From positions 1 through 60,592 of the forward strand of contig CALKOT010000019.1 in assembly GCA_938092015.1 (NCBI GenBank): DNA of 60,592 bases, written 5' to 3'. This document shows positions 7,934 to 16,404 of this stretch, piece by piece. The translations under genes and the position numbers were made by a program. Every line of letters starts with the position of its first letter. Positions within the stretch are counted from its first letter, which is position 1. Under the pieces are notes generated by a model. The model was not told where the DNA came from and ran no database searches. It saw only the letters and a list, made by a program, of their open reading frames with translations. The DNA is from an uncultured Paracoccaceae bacterium. Lineage in GTDB: Bacteria; Pseudomonadota; Alphaproteobacteria; Rhodobacterales; Rhodobacteraceae.

Positions 7934-8902
7934 CTATTGGCCGCTGCCAACCTCTTCCGGATCAAAGGCATACAGCGCTCCGCAGAACTGGCAATCAGCC
8001 GTCACCTTGCCGTCATCAGTTATCATGTGGCTGATATCCTCGCTCGAGTATTGCTCCAGCGCCGCCTGTACCCGTTCCGCTGAGCAGGTGCAGCCAAAGG
8101 CCACTTTCTGAGGATCGTAAACCCGGGGCGTTTCTTCGTGAAACAGGCGGTAGAGAAGCGCGTCCGGAGCAAGATGTGGCCCGATCAGCTCAGTCGTTTC
8201 AACAGTCGCCAGAAGGGCTGCGACACGGCCCCAATCTTCGCTGCGATCACCCATCTCAGCGACATCGTCAGAGTTCATCAGCCCATCAGCGCCAGACGGG
8301 GCGTCCGGGGCGCGGCCGCCCTCCAAAGGCAGCTGCTGAACCATGATCCCGCCACCCCGCCAGTTGGTCGCCTCACCTGGCGCAGCGCTTTCAGCCGCTT
8401 CAATCACGAACCGCGTTGCAAGCTGCTCGGATTGGGCGAAGTAGGTTTCAGCGCAAGCGGAAAGTGAGCCGCCAGACAGCGGCGTGACGCCCTGATAAGG
8501 GGTCATCTGCGGACCTTGGTCGATGGTCACCCCAAAGACGCCCGCGCCGAGTTGACCGAAGGGATCAGCGTCGGTCAGCGCATCAGCGTCGAAGCTGGCG
8601 AAGGCCCGGACCTCTGCCATGCCGCCTTCTGTCTTAGGGGCGTAGTAATCGGTTGCAATCAGCCGGATTGGCCCGTCGCCCCGGATCTGGATCGAAAACC
8701 GCCATCTCAGCTTTACGGCCTGGCCGACAAGGGCGGTCAGCAAAACCGCCTCTGCGACCAGCGCGCAAACCTGTTTTGGGTAGTCGTGCTGGGTCAAAAT
8801 GGTGTCCAGCGTCTTGTCCAGCCGCGCCACCCGTCCGCGCATCTGGCTACGGTCAAGCTGGAACGGAAGAAGGCTGTCATCGCCCATTGGGTGATCATTC
8901 AT
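7934..8902 (-). CDS. hslO: Redox-regulated chaperone Hsp33
   Basis: This 322-residue protein spans the Hsp33 N-terminal chaperone domain (RGRVARLD, LIATDYY, LSGGSLSACAETYFAQSEQ) and the C-terminal zinc switch with C271-x-C273 (GCTCS) and C304-x-x-C307 (CQFC). These four cysteines bind zinc when reduced. On oxidation they form disulfides and activate holdase activity in the cytoplasm. Length is slightly above the usual 290 because of an acidic insert near residues 200-225. Start at ATG 8902 gives MNDHPMGDDSLLPFQL. It is divergent from the Nudix gene across 87 bp. A palindromic element follows its TAG. Confidence 0.95.
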   Translation of the reverse strand: MNDHPMGDDSLLPFQLDRSQMRGRVARLDKTLDTILTQHDYPKQVCALVAEAVLLTALVGQAVKLRWRFSIQIRGDGPIRLIATDYYAPKTEGGMAEVRAFASFDADALTDADPFGQLGAGVFGVTIDQGPQMTPYQGVTPLSGGSLSACAETYFAQSEQLATRFVIEAAESAAPGEATNWRGGGIMVQQLPLEGGRAPDAPSGADGLMNSDDVAEMGDRSEDWGRVAALLATVETTELIGPHLAPDALLYRLFHEETPRVYDPQKVAFGCTCSAERVQAALEQYSSEDISHMITDDGKVTADCQFCGALYAFDPEEVGSGQ

Positions 8903-8989
8903 GGCAGGAGGCTTTCACAGTGGAACGCTTGGAAACGAGGGACATAATGCGTCTTACGCCCCGGCGCAAACGGTGTTACCGGTCGGGCC

Positions 8990-9421
8990 ATGAGACGTTA
9001 TGGCGACCCCATCCAGAAAGGCCTCACGTACCGCCGCAGACCGGGGGCTTACGGGCTTATCGTGAAGGGCCGGCAGGTGCTGTTGGCGCTGACAGAGGAT
9101 GAAGATGAGGCCCTCATGTTTCCTGGTGGCGGGATTGATCCCGGCGAAAGCCCGATTCAGGCGCTGCATCGTGAGGTGATGGAGGAAACCGGCTGGCGGA
9201 TCGCTGTGAAACGGCGGCTGGGATTTTATCATCGGCAGGTCTTTATGTCCGACTATGGCTATGCCGCCCACAAGGTCTGTCATATCTATCTTTGTGAGGC
9301 CGGCAGGCAGGTGGCTGACCCGATCGAGCCTGACCATACGCCTGTGTTTGCTGACCTTGAAGCCGCTCAGAAACTGCTGAGCCTTGAGGCTGAACGAAAT
9401 TTCGTCAGACTGTTGCGATAG
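8990..9421 (+). CDS. NUDIX hydrolase
   Basis: This 143-residue protein contains a perfect Nudix box at residues 47-69: G-x5-E-x7-R-E-V-M-E-E-T-G-W. The box binds magnesium and hydrolyses nucleoside diphosphates linked to another group. The N-terminal segment (RRYGDPIQKGLTYRRRPGAYGLI) resembles the small Nudix proteins of alphaproteobacteria with unassigned substrates; oxidised nucleotides or NDP-sugars are possible. ATG at 8990 is the first good start. The gene ends in TAG, and 15 bases later comes palindromic element copy B. Confidence 0.9.
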   Translation: MRRYGDPIQKGLTYRRRPGAYGLIVKGRQVLLALTEDEDEALMFPGGGIDPGESPIQALHREVMEETGWRIAVKRRLGFYHRQVFMSDYGYAAHKVCHIYLCEAGRQVADPIEPDHTPVFADLEAAQKLLSLEAERNFVRLLR

Positions 9422-9436
9422 TGTGAAACTGGGCAG

Positions 9437-9505
9437 GGTTTCACGCGTGAAACCATGTTTAAGCATCTAAAATATATGCGAATTATAGTTTCTTTAACTA
9501 ATTGG
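9437..9505 (+). repeat. Extragenic palindromic element, copy B
   Basis: A perfect 18-bp palindrome GGTTTCACGCGTGAAACC (9437-9454) lies 15 bases after the Nudix stop. A 34-nt AT-rich spacer and TTTCTTTAAC then TAATTGG follow. Single half-sites TGTGAAAC (9422) and GTTTCACA (9514) flank it. The palindrome could fold as a 7-bp stem with a CGCG loop, but no U-tract follows, so a plain intrinsic terminator is unlikely. Confidence 0.65.
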
Positions 9506-9637
9506 AAAAGGCGCGTTTCACACAAGCGGGCCATCACTTTTTGTCTCTAGACGCGTACTCCCATTGTGACGTTCGCCCGATAGGTGTTAGGTCAGATAGG
9601 CCTGCGAATTTTTTGATGTTTGTAAGGAATTTTCAGG

Positions 9638-10531
9638 ATGGCGCGCTTTGTATCAACAATCCTTTTGTCACTGACCAACGACGTACGGGTTACTAGCTTC
9701 AACAACGACTTTGTGCTCGGCATTGTTTTTGTATAAGAAAAAAGCATCAAACAATTGCTTGGAACCGGTCGTGTGGGGGCTGAGTTTGTCAGTATTGACG
9801 CTCAGTTTTTCGGAAAGAAATTTGACGATGACCTCAACGGCACGTTGGAAGAGTTTAATCTTAACTTTTCCAGCTTTATTTCCGCGCCACGCTCAACAAG
9901 GTCGGTCCAGATATCTGACTTCAAACTTGGGCTGGAACAGAGCATCGATCTGATCCGGGGCGGTCTGGACACGTTCATGAAGCGAATTGCCACCGGTGAT
10001 GACGAATTTATCGGCTCTTCCGGCGATGACATCATGCGCAGTTATGCCGGGGATGATCTGATGGAAGGCGGCGACGGCGACGACTTCCTCACGGTTGACG
10101 GCGGCAAGGATACCGTCAGGGGCGGGGAAGGTGATGATCTCGTTCTGGCCGATACCGGTAATGACATGGTTTTCGGCGGCGCTGGAGATGACGCAGTCTT
10201 TTCGGGCGCAGGGAATGATGACGTTGACGGTGGAGATGGCAGTGACTTTCTGGCGCTCTCGGGCGGAAACGACACAGCGATCGGCGGCGGCGGCAAAGAT
10301 ACTTTCGCCTTCAAAAACAATTCCGGCGATGATGTCGTTCGGGATTTTCAGGCCGGCAAGGATATTCTGGACCTGTCGCGCGCTCGTGACATCGATGATT
10401 TCAGCGATCTGATCGCCAATCATGTAGACGATGTTAGGGGCGATCTTATCATTGCAGTTTTGGGGTCTTCGGATGTGACACTGGAAGGTGTGCAGATTGT
10501 GGATCTTAATGAAGGCGACTTCATCTTTTAG
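9638..10531 (+). pseudogene. RTX calcium-binding protein with in-frame TAA near the N-terminus
   Basis: An ATG at 9638 after AAGGAATTTTCAGG begins a 32-residue stretch, then TAA at 9734-9736. The same frame then runs open for 264 codons to TAG at 10531. The body has about eight nonapeptide repeats of type GGxGxDxxx (residues 120-230 of the full frame: MEGGDGDDF, VRGGEGDDL, VFGGAGDDA, VDGGDGSDF), which form a calcium beta-roll. The C-terminal part (DTFAFKNNSGDDVVRDFQAGKDILDLS) is the usual type I secretion region. Expected fate is calcium-dependent folding outside the cell. No type I exporter genes are adjacent. A TTG at 9755 could restart translation and still yield a 258-residue RTX protein, so secretion could survive the stop. 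Confidence 0.7.
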
Positions 10532-10624
10532 ATCACAATGAACTGCGCGTAGCGGCCTTGTTGTCCAGCCGGTATCTGCGGCGAAGGACGATTGTGCTGT
10601 GCGCTGACACGCACCCTTTGGGGG

Positions 10625-11773
10625 TTACAGATCCAAAGTAATTGAGGTCTCTCCATCGCCCGGAAACCGCAGCTTGTCACGCCGCCAAGGTTCAGCGTCC
10701 AGCACAGCATCAAGTGCAGCGCCAAGGTCATGCTTGAGGAATTCCTTATGCGCTTTTAGTTCATCGGGCGAATAGGTCATGTGGATCGTGTAGTCTTTAT
10801 CGCCCCGCGCCCTGAACAGCATGTCGAACATCGCAGGTTCGGGGTTGCCGTGCTTGCCATCGCCGCTGACGAGGTAGTGCTTTGCTTTGATCTTCTCGAA
10901 CATCGGGACAGTGACGTTTCGGTCGCTGCCATGATGGGGCAGTTTGAAGACGTCGAACTCAAGCGGCCCGCCGCGTTCTTCAAGCCAGTTCAGCATGGTA
11001 TCGCCACGCGCGTCGCCGGTCAGCAGGATCGACTTATCACCCGCCTCTGCGATGCAAACGATGCTTGAAAGGTTGAAGGCGGAGCTGTCCATTGACTGGG
11101 CGGCGGCCTTTTTGTCCGCCTCTTTTTTCAGGATTTTCTTTAGGTCTTTGGCCCAGCGGGCCTTCAGGCGGTCGACCTCTTTCTGGGTGGGACCGACGAC
11201 CGTGATCTTCAGCCACCCTTTTTCCCAAGGATCAGCGGCGCCCGCGATGGCCATCTTGTTTGCGAACATCGCGTTGATGGGCACCGACAGCGTGTTGAGG
11301 TCGCGGCGCAGATTGCGCCCCTGTTTCACGCTTGAGAGAACCATTTTGGTGTGGCCATCCACCTCTGCCGCCAGATCATCATCGGTATCGAACGCACTGG
11401 CCATGCTGGCGGGGGCGGCGTCTGACGATGATTGGCTCTCCAGCCCGTTTTGCACCAGCGTATCTGAGAAACTGTTCAGCCAGGCCTGCGCAATTCTGGC
11501 AGGGGGGCGGGCATCGTCTTCGTCCGCTTCAACCATTTCGCCGGTCATGTCGAGAATGCACGCGATGTGATCGCTGTCGATACGGCTGATCATCATCAGG
11601 TCGATCTCAGGCGGATCCATACCGCCATCATCCATCAAGGCGATGTGCTTACTGAGAAACTTTTTGTAGACGCCGGGCGGGCCGCCATCGATCAGAACTG
11701 TTGCGTCATCAGTGGTCAAGATCAGGGCGTCGCCAAACTTTGCTTTCACGGCCTTTAAGGTCATAGCGGGCAT
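10625..11773 (-). CDS. MBL-fold metallohydrolase, ComEC/Rec2-like, paired with the subtilase
   Basis: This 382-residue cytoplasmic protein (no signal or membrane helix) has the metallo-beta-lactamase fold of the ComEC/Rec2 type. VLIDGGP near residue 27 leads to SRIDSDHIACIL near residue 63, ILLTGDARGD near residue 251 and FKLPHHGSDRN near residue 277. In active members the second motif reads (S/T)HxDxDH; here the first His is Arg, so metal binding may be reduced. A charged insert (AEDEDDARPP, lysine-rich RWAKDLKKILKKEADKK) separates the halves. ATG at 11773 follows AGGAA. It lies 112 bases downstream of the S8 peptidase on the same strand, so a two-gene operon is likely. Such MBL proteins commonly act on nucleic acid or nucleotides; the target here is unknown. 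Confidence 0.75.
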   Translation of the reverse strand: MPAMTLKAVKAKFGDALILTTDDATVLIDGGPPGVYKKFLSKHIALMDDGGMDPPEIDLMMISRIDSDHIACILDMTGEMVEADEDDARPPARIAQAWLNSFSDTLVQNGLESQSSSDAAPASMASAFDTDDDLAAEVDGHTKMVLSSVKQGRNLRRDLNTLSVPINAMFANKMAIAGAADPWEKGWLKITVVGPTQKEVDRLKARWAKDLKKILKKEADKKAAAQSMDSSAFNLSSIVCIAEAGDKSILLTGDARGDTMLNWLEERGGPLEFDVFKLPHHGSDRNVTVPMFEKIKAKHYLVSGDGKHGNPEPAMFDMLFRARGDKDYTIHMTYSPDELKAHKEFLKHDLGAALDAVLDAEPWRRDKLRFPGDGETSITLDL

Positions 11774-11885
11774 GGGAAATTCCTTTGAATATCAAGTTTT
11801 GGTTTGGCGAAGGTCGCGAATCCGAGGCATCGGAGCGTGCAAAGAGCGCGCCCGTGTTCCCTGGCCAAAATGATCAGCAAAGCCG

Positions 11886-14159
11886 TCACACCGACTGCAA
11901 CGCGCGCAGAATATCCAGCAGACCATGGCCCTGAAAGTACCGCTCCCGCCCCAAATCTACCGTGCTGTCGCAAAGGATCTGCTTGATGCGCTGGGGTTTG
12001 CCAATCAGCTCAGCATTGCGCGCCATCATAATCGCAGCGGCGCCGCTGACATGCGGGGCGGCCATTGACGTGCCGTCCTTGAACTCTGCCCCTTCATTCG
12101 GGGTCGGGCCTTTGATCTTTTCGCCCGGCGCTACGAGATCGGGCTTGATACGGCCATCGCCGGTGGGGCTGCGAGATGAGAAATAGCTAACGCCATAATC
12201 ATGCGGGCGCTTGCGATGGGTGGCGCCGACAGTGATCACACCTTCTGCGTTGCCGGGGTCGGTGATCGTGGTGTCGCGGAACCCATCAGCGAGGGTGATA
12301 TTGTCGACGTCACCGGCCTCAAACCCGCGATTGCCGGCCGCTGCGACCATGACCATGCCAAGCGCCGCGCTTTCATTGCATTCCTCGCAAACTGGGGAGC
12401 GCCCGCATGCAAACCGCCTGACCTCATGCACCAAGGAAAGGCTGAGGTTTGCACCGTGCACGACCATGTAGCCCGCCCGCGCGTTCATCCACCTTAGGAA
12501 CTGGATCGCCGCGAGCAGCTCAAATTCATCCGTTGCGCCGTCGCTGCGGAAAACCCGTACATCGATCACGTTGATATCGGGGCACACACCCTGCATGCGC
12601 CGGGCGCGCTGCGGCAGAGGGACATCCTCCTGATCATCATCGATCCAGTCCGCGGCCAGAACGCCTGCGACGTGGGTGCCATGATCATTGGTCGGCGCCG
12701 AAGGGCGGTCATCGACGACGAGGGGTTCGATATCCTCCCAATCGATATTCTGGCCGCGTTGAATGCGTTTGCTGAGGCGCGCTATCTTGTTCTTGGCGCG
12801 TTGCTTATTGCTTTTGACCTGCTCGCCCTTTTTGGCGGGGGGAAGGTTACTGGCGATGGTCGCGACCAGTGCGTTATAGGCCGCGCGTTTTTCGTCGCCG
12901 TCCTTTTTGCTTGAAGATATCAGCTCATAAACCAGCAGTTCTCGGATGTTGGTGAAATCCAGCGTTCGGATCACTCTGCTGGTGTTCGCAGGGTCATCGG
13001 ACTGATGATTGCGAAAGGCGGGGTGGCCGCCGTCGATGCCTGAATCGATGATCGCCCAGGTGATCTTGTTGCACGAGATATCGAACAACCTGCGCGCGGC
13101 ATCCGCCTTAACGGTCAGCGAGGATTTATTGACGGCCAGCTGTATCGGCCGGTTGCGGGTGACGCGCCAGATATAGGGGATCGGGTGTTCTGGTTTTTCT
13201 TCATTCGACCAGAATTCATATAGGTCAGTGAAACCGGCGATGAGGTCATTTCGTGTTTGGATTATGTCTAGCGCACGATCCTCAATCGATTTTTCACCTT
13301 CATCAATTGCGCTTTCCGCCAGCCGGCGCCGGTTGGCGAATTCCTTTTCCAGCGCGACGCCCGGCGCATCATATTTGATGCGATCCGTCTCGCCGTCAGG
13401 ATCTTTCAGAAGGGGATATCCGTTGGAGAACGCGCGCCCAATCAGGCCAGCGATGCGCAGCAGCCACATCAGATCGGACGGCAGGCTGCGGATGTTGGCC
13501 ATTGCTTTCGATGTTTCTTCAGGCAGGCTAAGCGCGCGGCGCAGCCGATCAACATTCTCGCCGCCGCTTTCGGCGTCGATTTCAAGGCGCATGTTCAAAA
13601 GACCATCGCGCAAATGCCCGTTGCGTGTTGGGTCGGGCATGGGAAAGCGCACCCAGTCGCCGAATTTGCGTTTTTTGCCGATCTTCAGCAGCTTTTTGTA
13701 ATTCTCGCGCCACCAAGGGGTTAGCGGCAGAACAAGGCGCATCATCTCATCAAAGTAAAGCTCGGCAGAGATTTGCCCCTCGATATAGGAAATCCGCGCT
13801 TCACCGCGCGGTTCTTCCCCGGACAACTCGCCAATGGGAATGGCGGATGCATAAGCGCCTTGGGATTGATTAGCGTTGGGGTCGATTGCAGCGCGCACAC
13901 GGCTGCGGAAATTTCCCAGCATTTCGCGCAGTTCCAGGGCGGCTTGGCCCGCGCCTTTGCTGTTCGTAACTGTCAGGATCAGCTCTTGGCGCTTGCGTGG
14001 CGCCAGTGCGTAGTTCAGCCAGACATTTGTAAAGATCGGGCTGTCTTGGGTGAACCGTTTGCCGCCCGGAGTTTCATACAGGATGCGGCTGACGAACGCC
14101 GTTTGCCGCTCGCGCAGGTGCGCGGCCATCTGATGATCGCTGAGTTCCGACTGCTGCAT
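11886..14159 (-). CDS. Cytoplasmic S8 (subtilisin-like) serine peptidase with long N-terminal region
   Basis: This 757-residue protein contains the full subtilase triad: Asp372 in WAIIDSGIDGGHP, His493 in DHGTHVAGVLA and Ser698 in DGTSMAAPHVSG, plus the oxyanion Asn in AAAGNRG (about residue 610). About 120 residues, rich in Lys/Arg, are inserted between Asp and His. The first 350 residues match no domain I recognise (YALAPRKRQELILTVTNSKG, WWRENYKKLLKIGKK). There is no signal peptide or pro-domain of secreted subtilases, so it probably acts in the cytoplasm, perhaps with an N-terminal sensing or assembly domain. The MBL-fold gene follows in the same direction. No secretion genes are near. Specificity is unknown; a role in stress or phage response is a guess from the gene pairing. 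Confidence 0.85.
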   Translation of the reverse strand: MQQSELSDHQMAAHLRERQTAFVSRILYETPGGKRFTQDSPIFTNVWLNYALAPRKRQELILTVTNSKGAGQAALELREMLGNFRSRVRAAIDPNANQSQGAYASAIPIGELSGEEPRGEARISYIEGQISAELYFDEMMRLVLPLTPWWRENYKKLLKIGKKRKFGDWVRFPMPDPTRNGHLRDGLLNMRLEIDAESGGENVDRLRRALSLPEETSKAMANIRSLPSDLMWLLRIAGLIGRAFSNGYPLLKDPDGETDRIKYDAPGVALEKEFANRRRLAESAIDEGEKSIEDRALDIIQTRNDLIAGFTDLYEFWSNEEKPEHPIPYIWRVTRNRPIQLAVNKSSLTVKADAARRLFDISCNKITWAIIDSGIDGGHPAFRNHQSDDPANTSRVIRTLDFTNIRELLVYELISSSKKDGDEKRAAYNALVATIASNLPPAKKGEQVKSNKQRAKNKIARLSKRIQRGQNIDWEDIEPLVVDDRPSAPTNDHGTHVAGVLAADWIDDDQEDVPLPQRARRMQGVCPDINVIDVRVFRSDGATDEFELLAAIQFLRWMNARAGYMVVHGANLSLSLVHEVRRFACGRSPVCEECNESAALGMVMVAAAGNRGFEAGDVDNITLADGFRDTTITDPGNAEGVITVGATHRKRPHDYGVSYFSSRSPTGDGRIKPDLVAPGEKIKGPTPNEGAEFKDGTSMAAPHVSGAAAIMMARNAELIGKPQRIKQILCDSTVDLGRERYFQGHGLLDILRALQSV

Positions 14160-14300
14160 CGACCCATCGCCTGTTCGTGATGGGTGCAGGCAATTTTGGT
14201 ATGCTTATGCTGCGCCTGACCCAACTAAGGGAAAGCGTACCATGGCCATGGTGCTCGCCAAAGTAGATATCGTCACACTGGCACACAACTTTGGGTTGCT

Positions 14301-14810
14301 TTACGCGGTGCCGCGATAGGGTTTGACATATTGCAAGGCCATGTCCCACGGGAAGAAGATCCACGTGTCCTGGGAAACGCCGGTGATGAATGTGTCCACC
14401 ATCGGTTCACCCTTGGGTTTGGCGTAGACCGTGGCGAAATGGGCCTTGGGGTAAAGCTTGCGGACAACCTCCAGCGTGCGGCCGCTGTCAACGAGATCGT
14501 CGATGACCAGAATACCGGCGCCATCGTCGCCCATCAGCCCCGCATCGGGGGCTTTCAGAACGACCGCTTCGGCCTGTGTTTGGTTGTCATAGGATTTTAC
14601 GCTGATCGTATCGACGACGCGAACGTTCAGTTCCCGTGCGATGATGCAGGCCGGAACCATGCCGCCGCGGGTGATCGCGACGACGGCTTTCCAGGCGCCA
14701 TCCGCCTCGGGCCCGCGCTTGTCCAGCCGCCATGCCAGCGCGCGGCTGTCGCGGTGCATTTGATCCCAAGAGATGTGGAAACCTTTTTCGTGAGGAAGCT
14801 GATCGGACAT
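14301..14810 (-). CDS. gpt: Xanthine phosphoribosyltransferase
   Basis: This 169-residue type I phosphoribosyltransferase transfers ribose-5-phosphate from PRPP to xanthine or guanine in purine salvage. The PRPP loop is [18 protein letters not shown] (about residues 94-111). The hood region begins [18 protein letters not shown], and the base-binding end is [18 protein letters not shown], typical of Gpt. Start is the ATG at 14810 ([10 protein letters not shown]); twelve further codons are open upstream but overlap the fabI end region. It is 16 bases downstream of fabI on the same strand, so the two are probably co-transcribed. Confidence 0.93.
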   Translation of the reverse strand: MSDQLPHEKGFHISWDQMHRDSRALAWRLDKRGPEADGAWKAVVAITRGGMVPACIIARELNVRVVDTISVKSYDNQTQAEAVVLKAPDAGLMGDDGAGILVIDDLVDSGRTLEVVRKLYPKAHFATVYAKPKGEPMVDTFITGVSQDTWIFFPWDMALQYVKPYRGTA

Positions 14811-14826
14811 TATTTCTTCCCCCCTA

Positions 14827-15651
14827 TCATTTCTTGCCAGACGCAACGTCGATATCCGGCGCGTCTTCGGCCTTCATGCCGACGACATGGTAGCCGCTGT
14901 CAACATGGTGGCATTCGCCCGTTACGCCCGATGACAAGTCGCTCAACAGATACATGCCGGACTTACCGACATCCTCTTGCGTGACATTACGGCGGAGGGG
15001 GGAATTCAGCTCATTCCACTTCAAGATATACCGGAAATCGCCGATGCCGGACGCCGCGAGGGTTTTGATTGGACCGGCCGAGATGGAGTTCACACGGATG
15101 TTCTTTGGCCCAAGATCCATCGCCATGTATCGCACCGAAGTCTCAAGCGCGGCCTTGGCGACGCCCATGACGTTGTAATGCGGCATGACTTTTTCGGCGC
15201 CGTAATATGTCAGCGTCGCCATCGCCCCGCCGTCTGTCATCAGCTTTTCAGCGCGCTGGGCGATAGCGGTGAAGGAATAGCAAGAGATGTTCATCGACAT
15301 CGCGAAATTGTCCATCGATGTGTCGACATAGCGGCCCGTCAGTTCGGCTTTGTCAGCATATGCGATCGCGTGGAGGAGGAAGTCGAGCTTGCCCCATTTC
15401 GCCTCAAGTTCAGCAAATACTGCATCGATGGAAGCGCTGTCTGTGACGTCGCAGGGCAGCACGATATCGGCGCCAACCGATGCCGCCAGCGGGCGCACGC
15501 GTTTCTCCAACGCTTCACCTTGAAAGGTGAAGGCCATCTCTGCGCCCTGTTCAGCGCAGGCTTGCGCGATGCCCCAGGCGATAGACTTCTGATTGGCGAC
15601 CCCCATGATGAGACCGCGTTTGCCTGCCATTATCCCGGTCGAACCGCTCAT
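14827..15651 (-). CDS. fabI: Enoyl-[acyl-carrier-protein] reductase (NADH)
   Basis: This 274-residue FabI is the SDR-superfamily enzyme that reduces enoyl-ACP in the last step of type II fatty-acid elongation. The nucleotide-binding start is [18 protein letters not shown], with the FabI-specific spacing. The catalytic pair is Tyr-x6-Lys in HYNVMGVAK. The substrate loop [16 protein letters not shown] and C-terminal [19 protein letters not shown] are canonical. ATG at 15651 has a strong GGAGG six bases upstream. It is divergent from pdxH across 123 bp, which should hold both promoters. Confidence 0.96.
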   Translation of the reverse strand: MSGSTGIMAGKRGLIMGVANQKSIAWGIAQACAEQGAEMAFTFQGEALEKRVRPLAASVGADIVLPCDVTDSASIDAVFAELEAKWGKLDFLLHAIAYADKAELTGRYVDTSMDNFAMSMNISCYSFTAIAQRAEKLMTDGGAMATLTYYGAEKVMPHYNVMGVAKAALETSVRYMAMDLGPKNIRVNSISAGPIKTLAASGIGDFRYILKWNELNSPLRRNVTQEDVGKSGMYLLSDLSSGVTGECHHVDSGYHVVGMKAEDAPDIDVASGKK

Positions 15652-15774
15652 AAGGGTATCCTCCGCCTCTCTTTTTGTTAGCTTCGGTTTATGGGATATC
15701 GCCCTTGCCTTCAAGGCTATGGAATGGACGTAGCGCGCTGTCGCGCTATGATCTCTCGCAGACTTCAGGAGAAT

Positions 15775-16386
15775 ATGATGGCCGCCCAAAAAGACCTGTT
15801 CACCGGTGATGATCCTTTTCAGAAAGCTCGCGAATGGCTGTCTGAGGCTGAAGCGTCAGAGCCGAACGACGCCAATGCGATTGCACTGGCCACAGCAGAC
15901 AAGACAGGTCTGCCGAATGTGCGCATGGTTCTTCTGAAAGAGATCGAAGACAACGGCATCGTTTTTTACACAAATACCGAAAGCGCCAAAGGGTCTGAGC
16001 TGGGCGAAAACATGCAGGCGGCGTTTGTGCTGCACTGGAAATCGCTGCGCCGACAGGTTCGTGGCAGGGGGCGGGTTGAACGTGTGTCGGACGAACAGGC
16101 CGACGCCTATTATCATTCCCGCGCTTACCAGTCGCGCATTGGCGCTTGGGCCTCGCAGCAGTCGCGGCCTTTGAAATCGCGTGCTTCGTTGCTGGCTGAC
16201 GTCGCCAAAATAGCAGCGCGCCATCCGCTGAAACCTCCGCGTCCGCCACATTGGACGGGGTTCCGTATCTTACCGTCGGAGATGGAATTCTGGGCGGACG
16301 GAGAGTTTCGCCTGCATGACCGGTTCCGCTGGACGCGTGAAGACCCTACATCGACGGCGTGGACGCAGACGCGCCTGAACCCATAA
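15775..16386 (+). CDS. pdxH: Pyridoxamine 5'-phosphate oxidase
   Basis: This 203-residue FMN flavoprotein oxidises pyridoxine and pyridoxamine 5'-phosphate to pyridoxal 5'-phosphate. Characteristic blocks are [63 protein letters not shown] and the C-terminal FRLHDRFRW...TRLNP. Start is one of two tandem ATG codons (15775/15778) after CAGGAG. Only 18 bases separate it from selO. PLP made here serves, among others, the class III PLP enzyme elsewhere in the window. Confidence 0.95.
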   Translation: MMAAQKDLFTGDDPFQKAREWLSEAEASEPNDANAIALATADKTGLPNVRMVLLKEIEDNGIVFYTNTESAKGSELGENMQAAFVLHWKSLRRQVRGRGRVERVSDEQADAYYHSRAYQSRIGAWASQQSRPLKSRASLLADVAKIAARHPLKPPRPPHWTGFRILPSEMEFWADGEFRLHDRFRWTREDPTSTAWTQTRLNP

Positions 16387-16404
16387 ATCACGGGAAAGCA
16401 CGAC

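Noticed and set aside
10042-10412. Serine/proline- and alanine-rich frames overlapping the RTX repeats
   Set aside because: Repeat-derived shadow frames of the GGxGxD nonapeptides.
11886-14159. Secreted subtilisin
   Set aside because: No signal peptide, pro-domain or cell-wall signal is present and the N-terminus is charged, so a cytoplasmic location is more likely.
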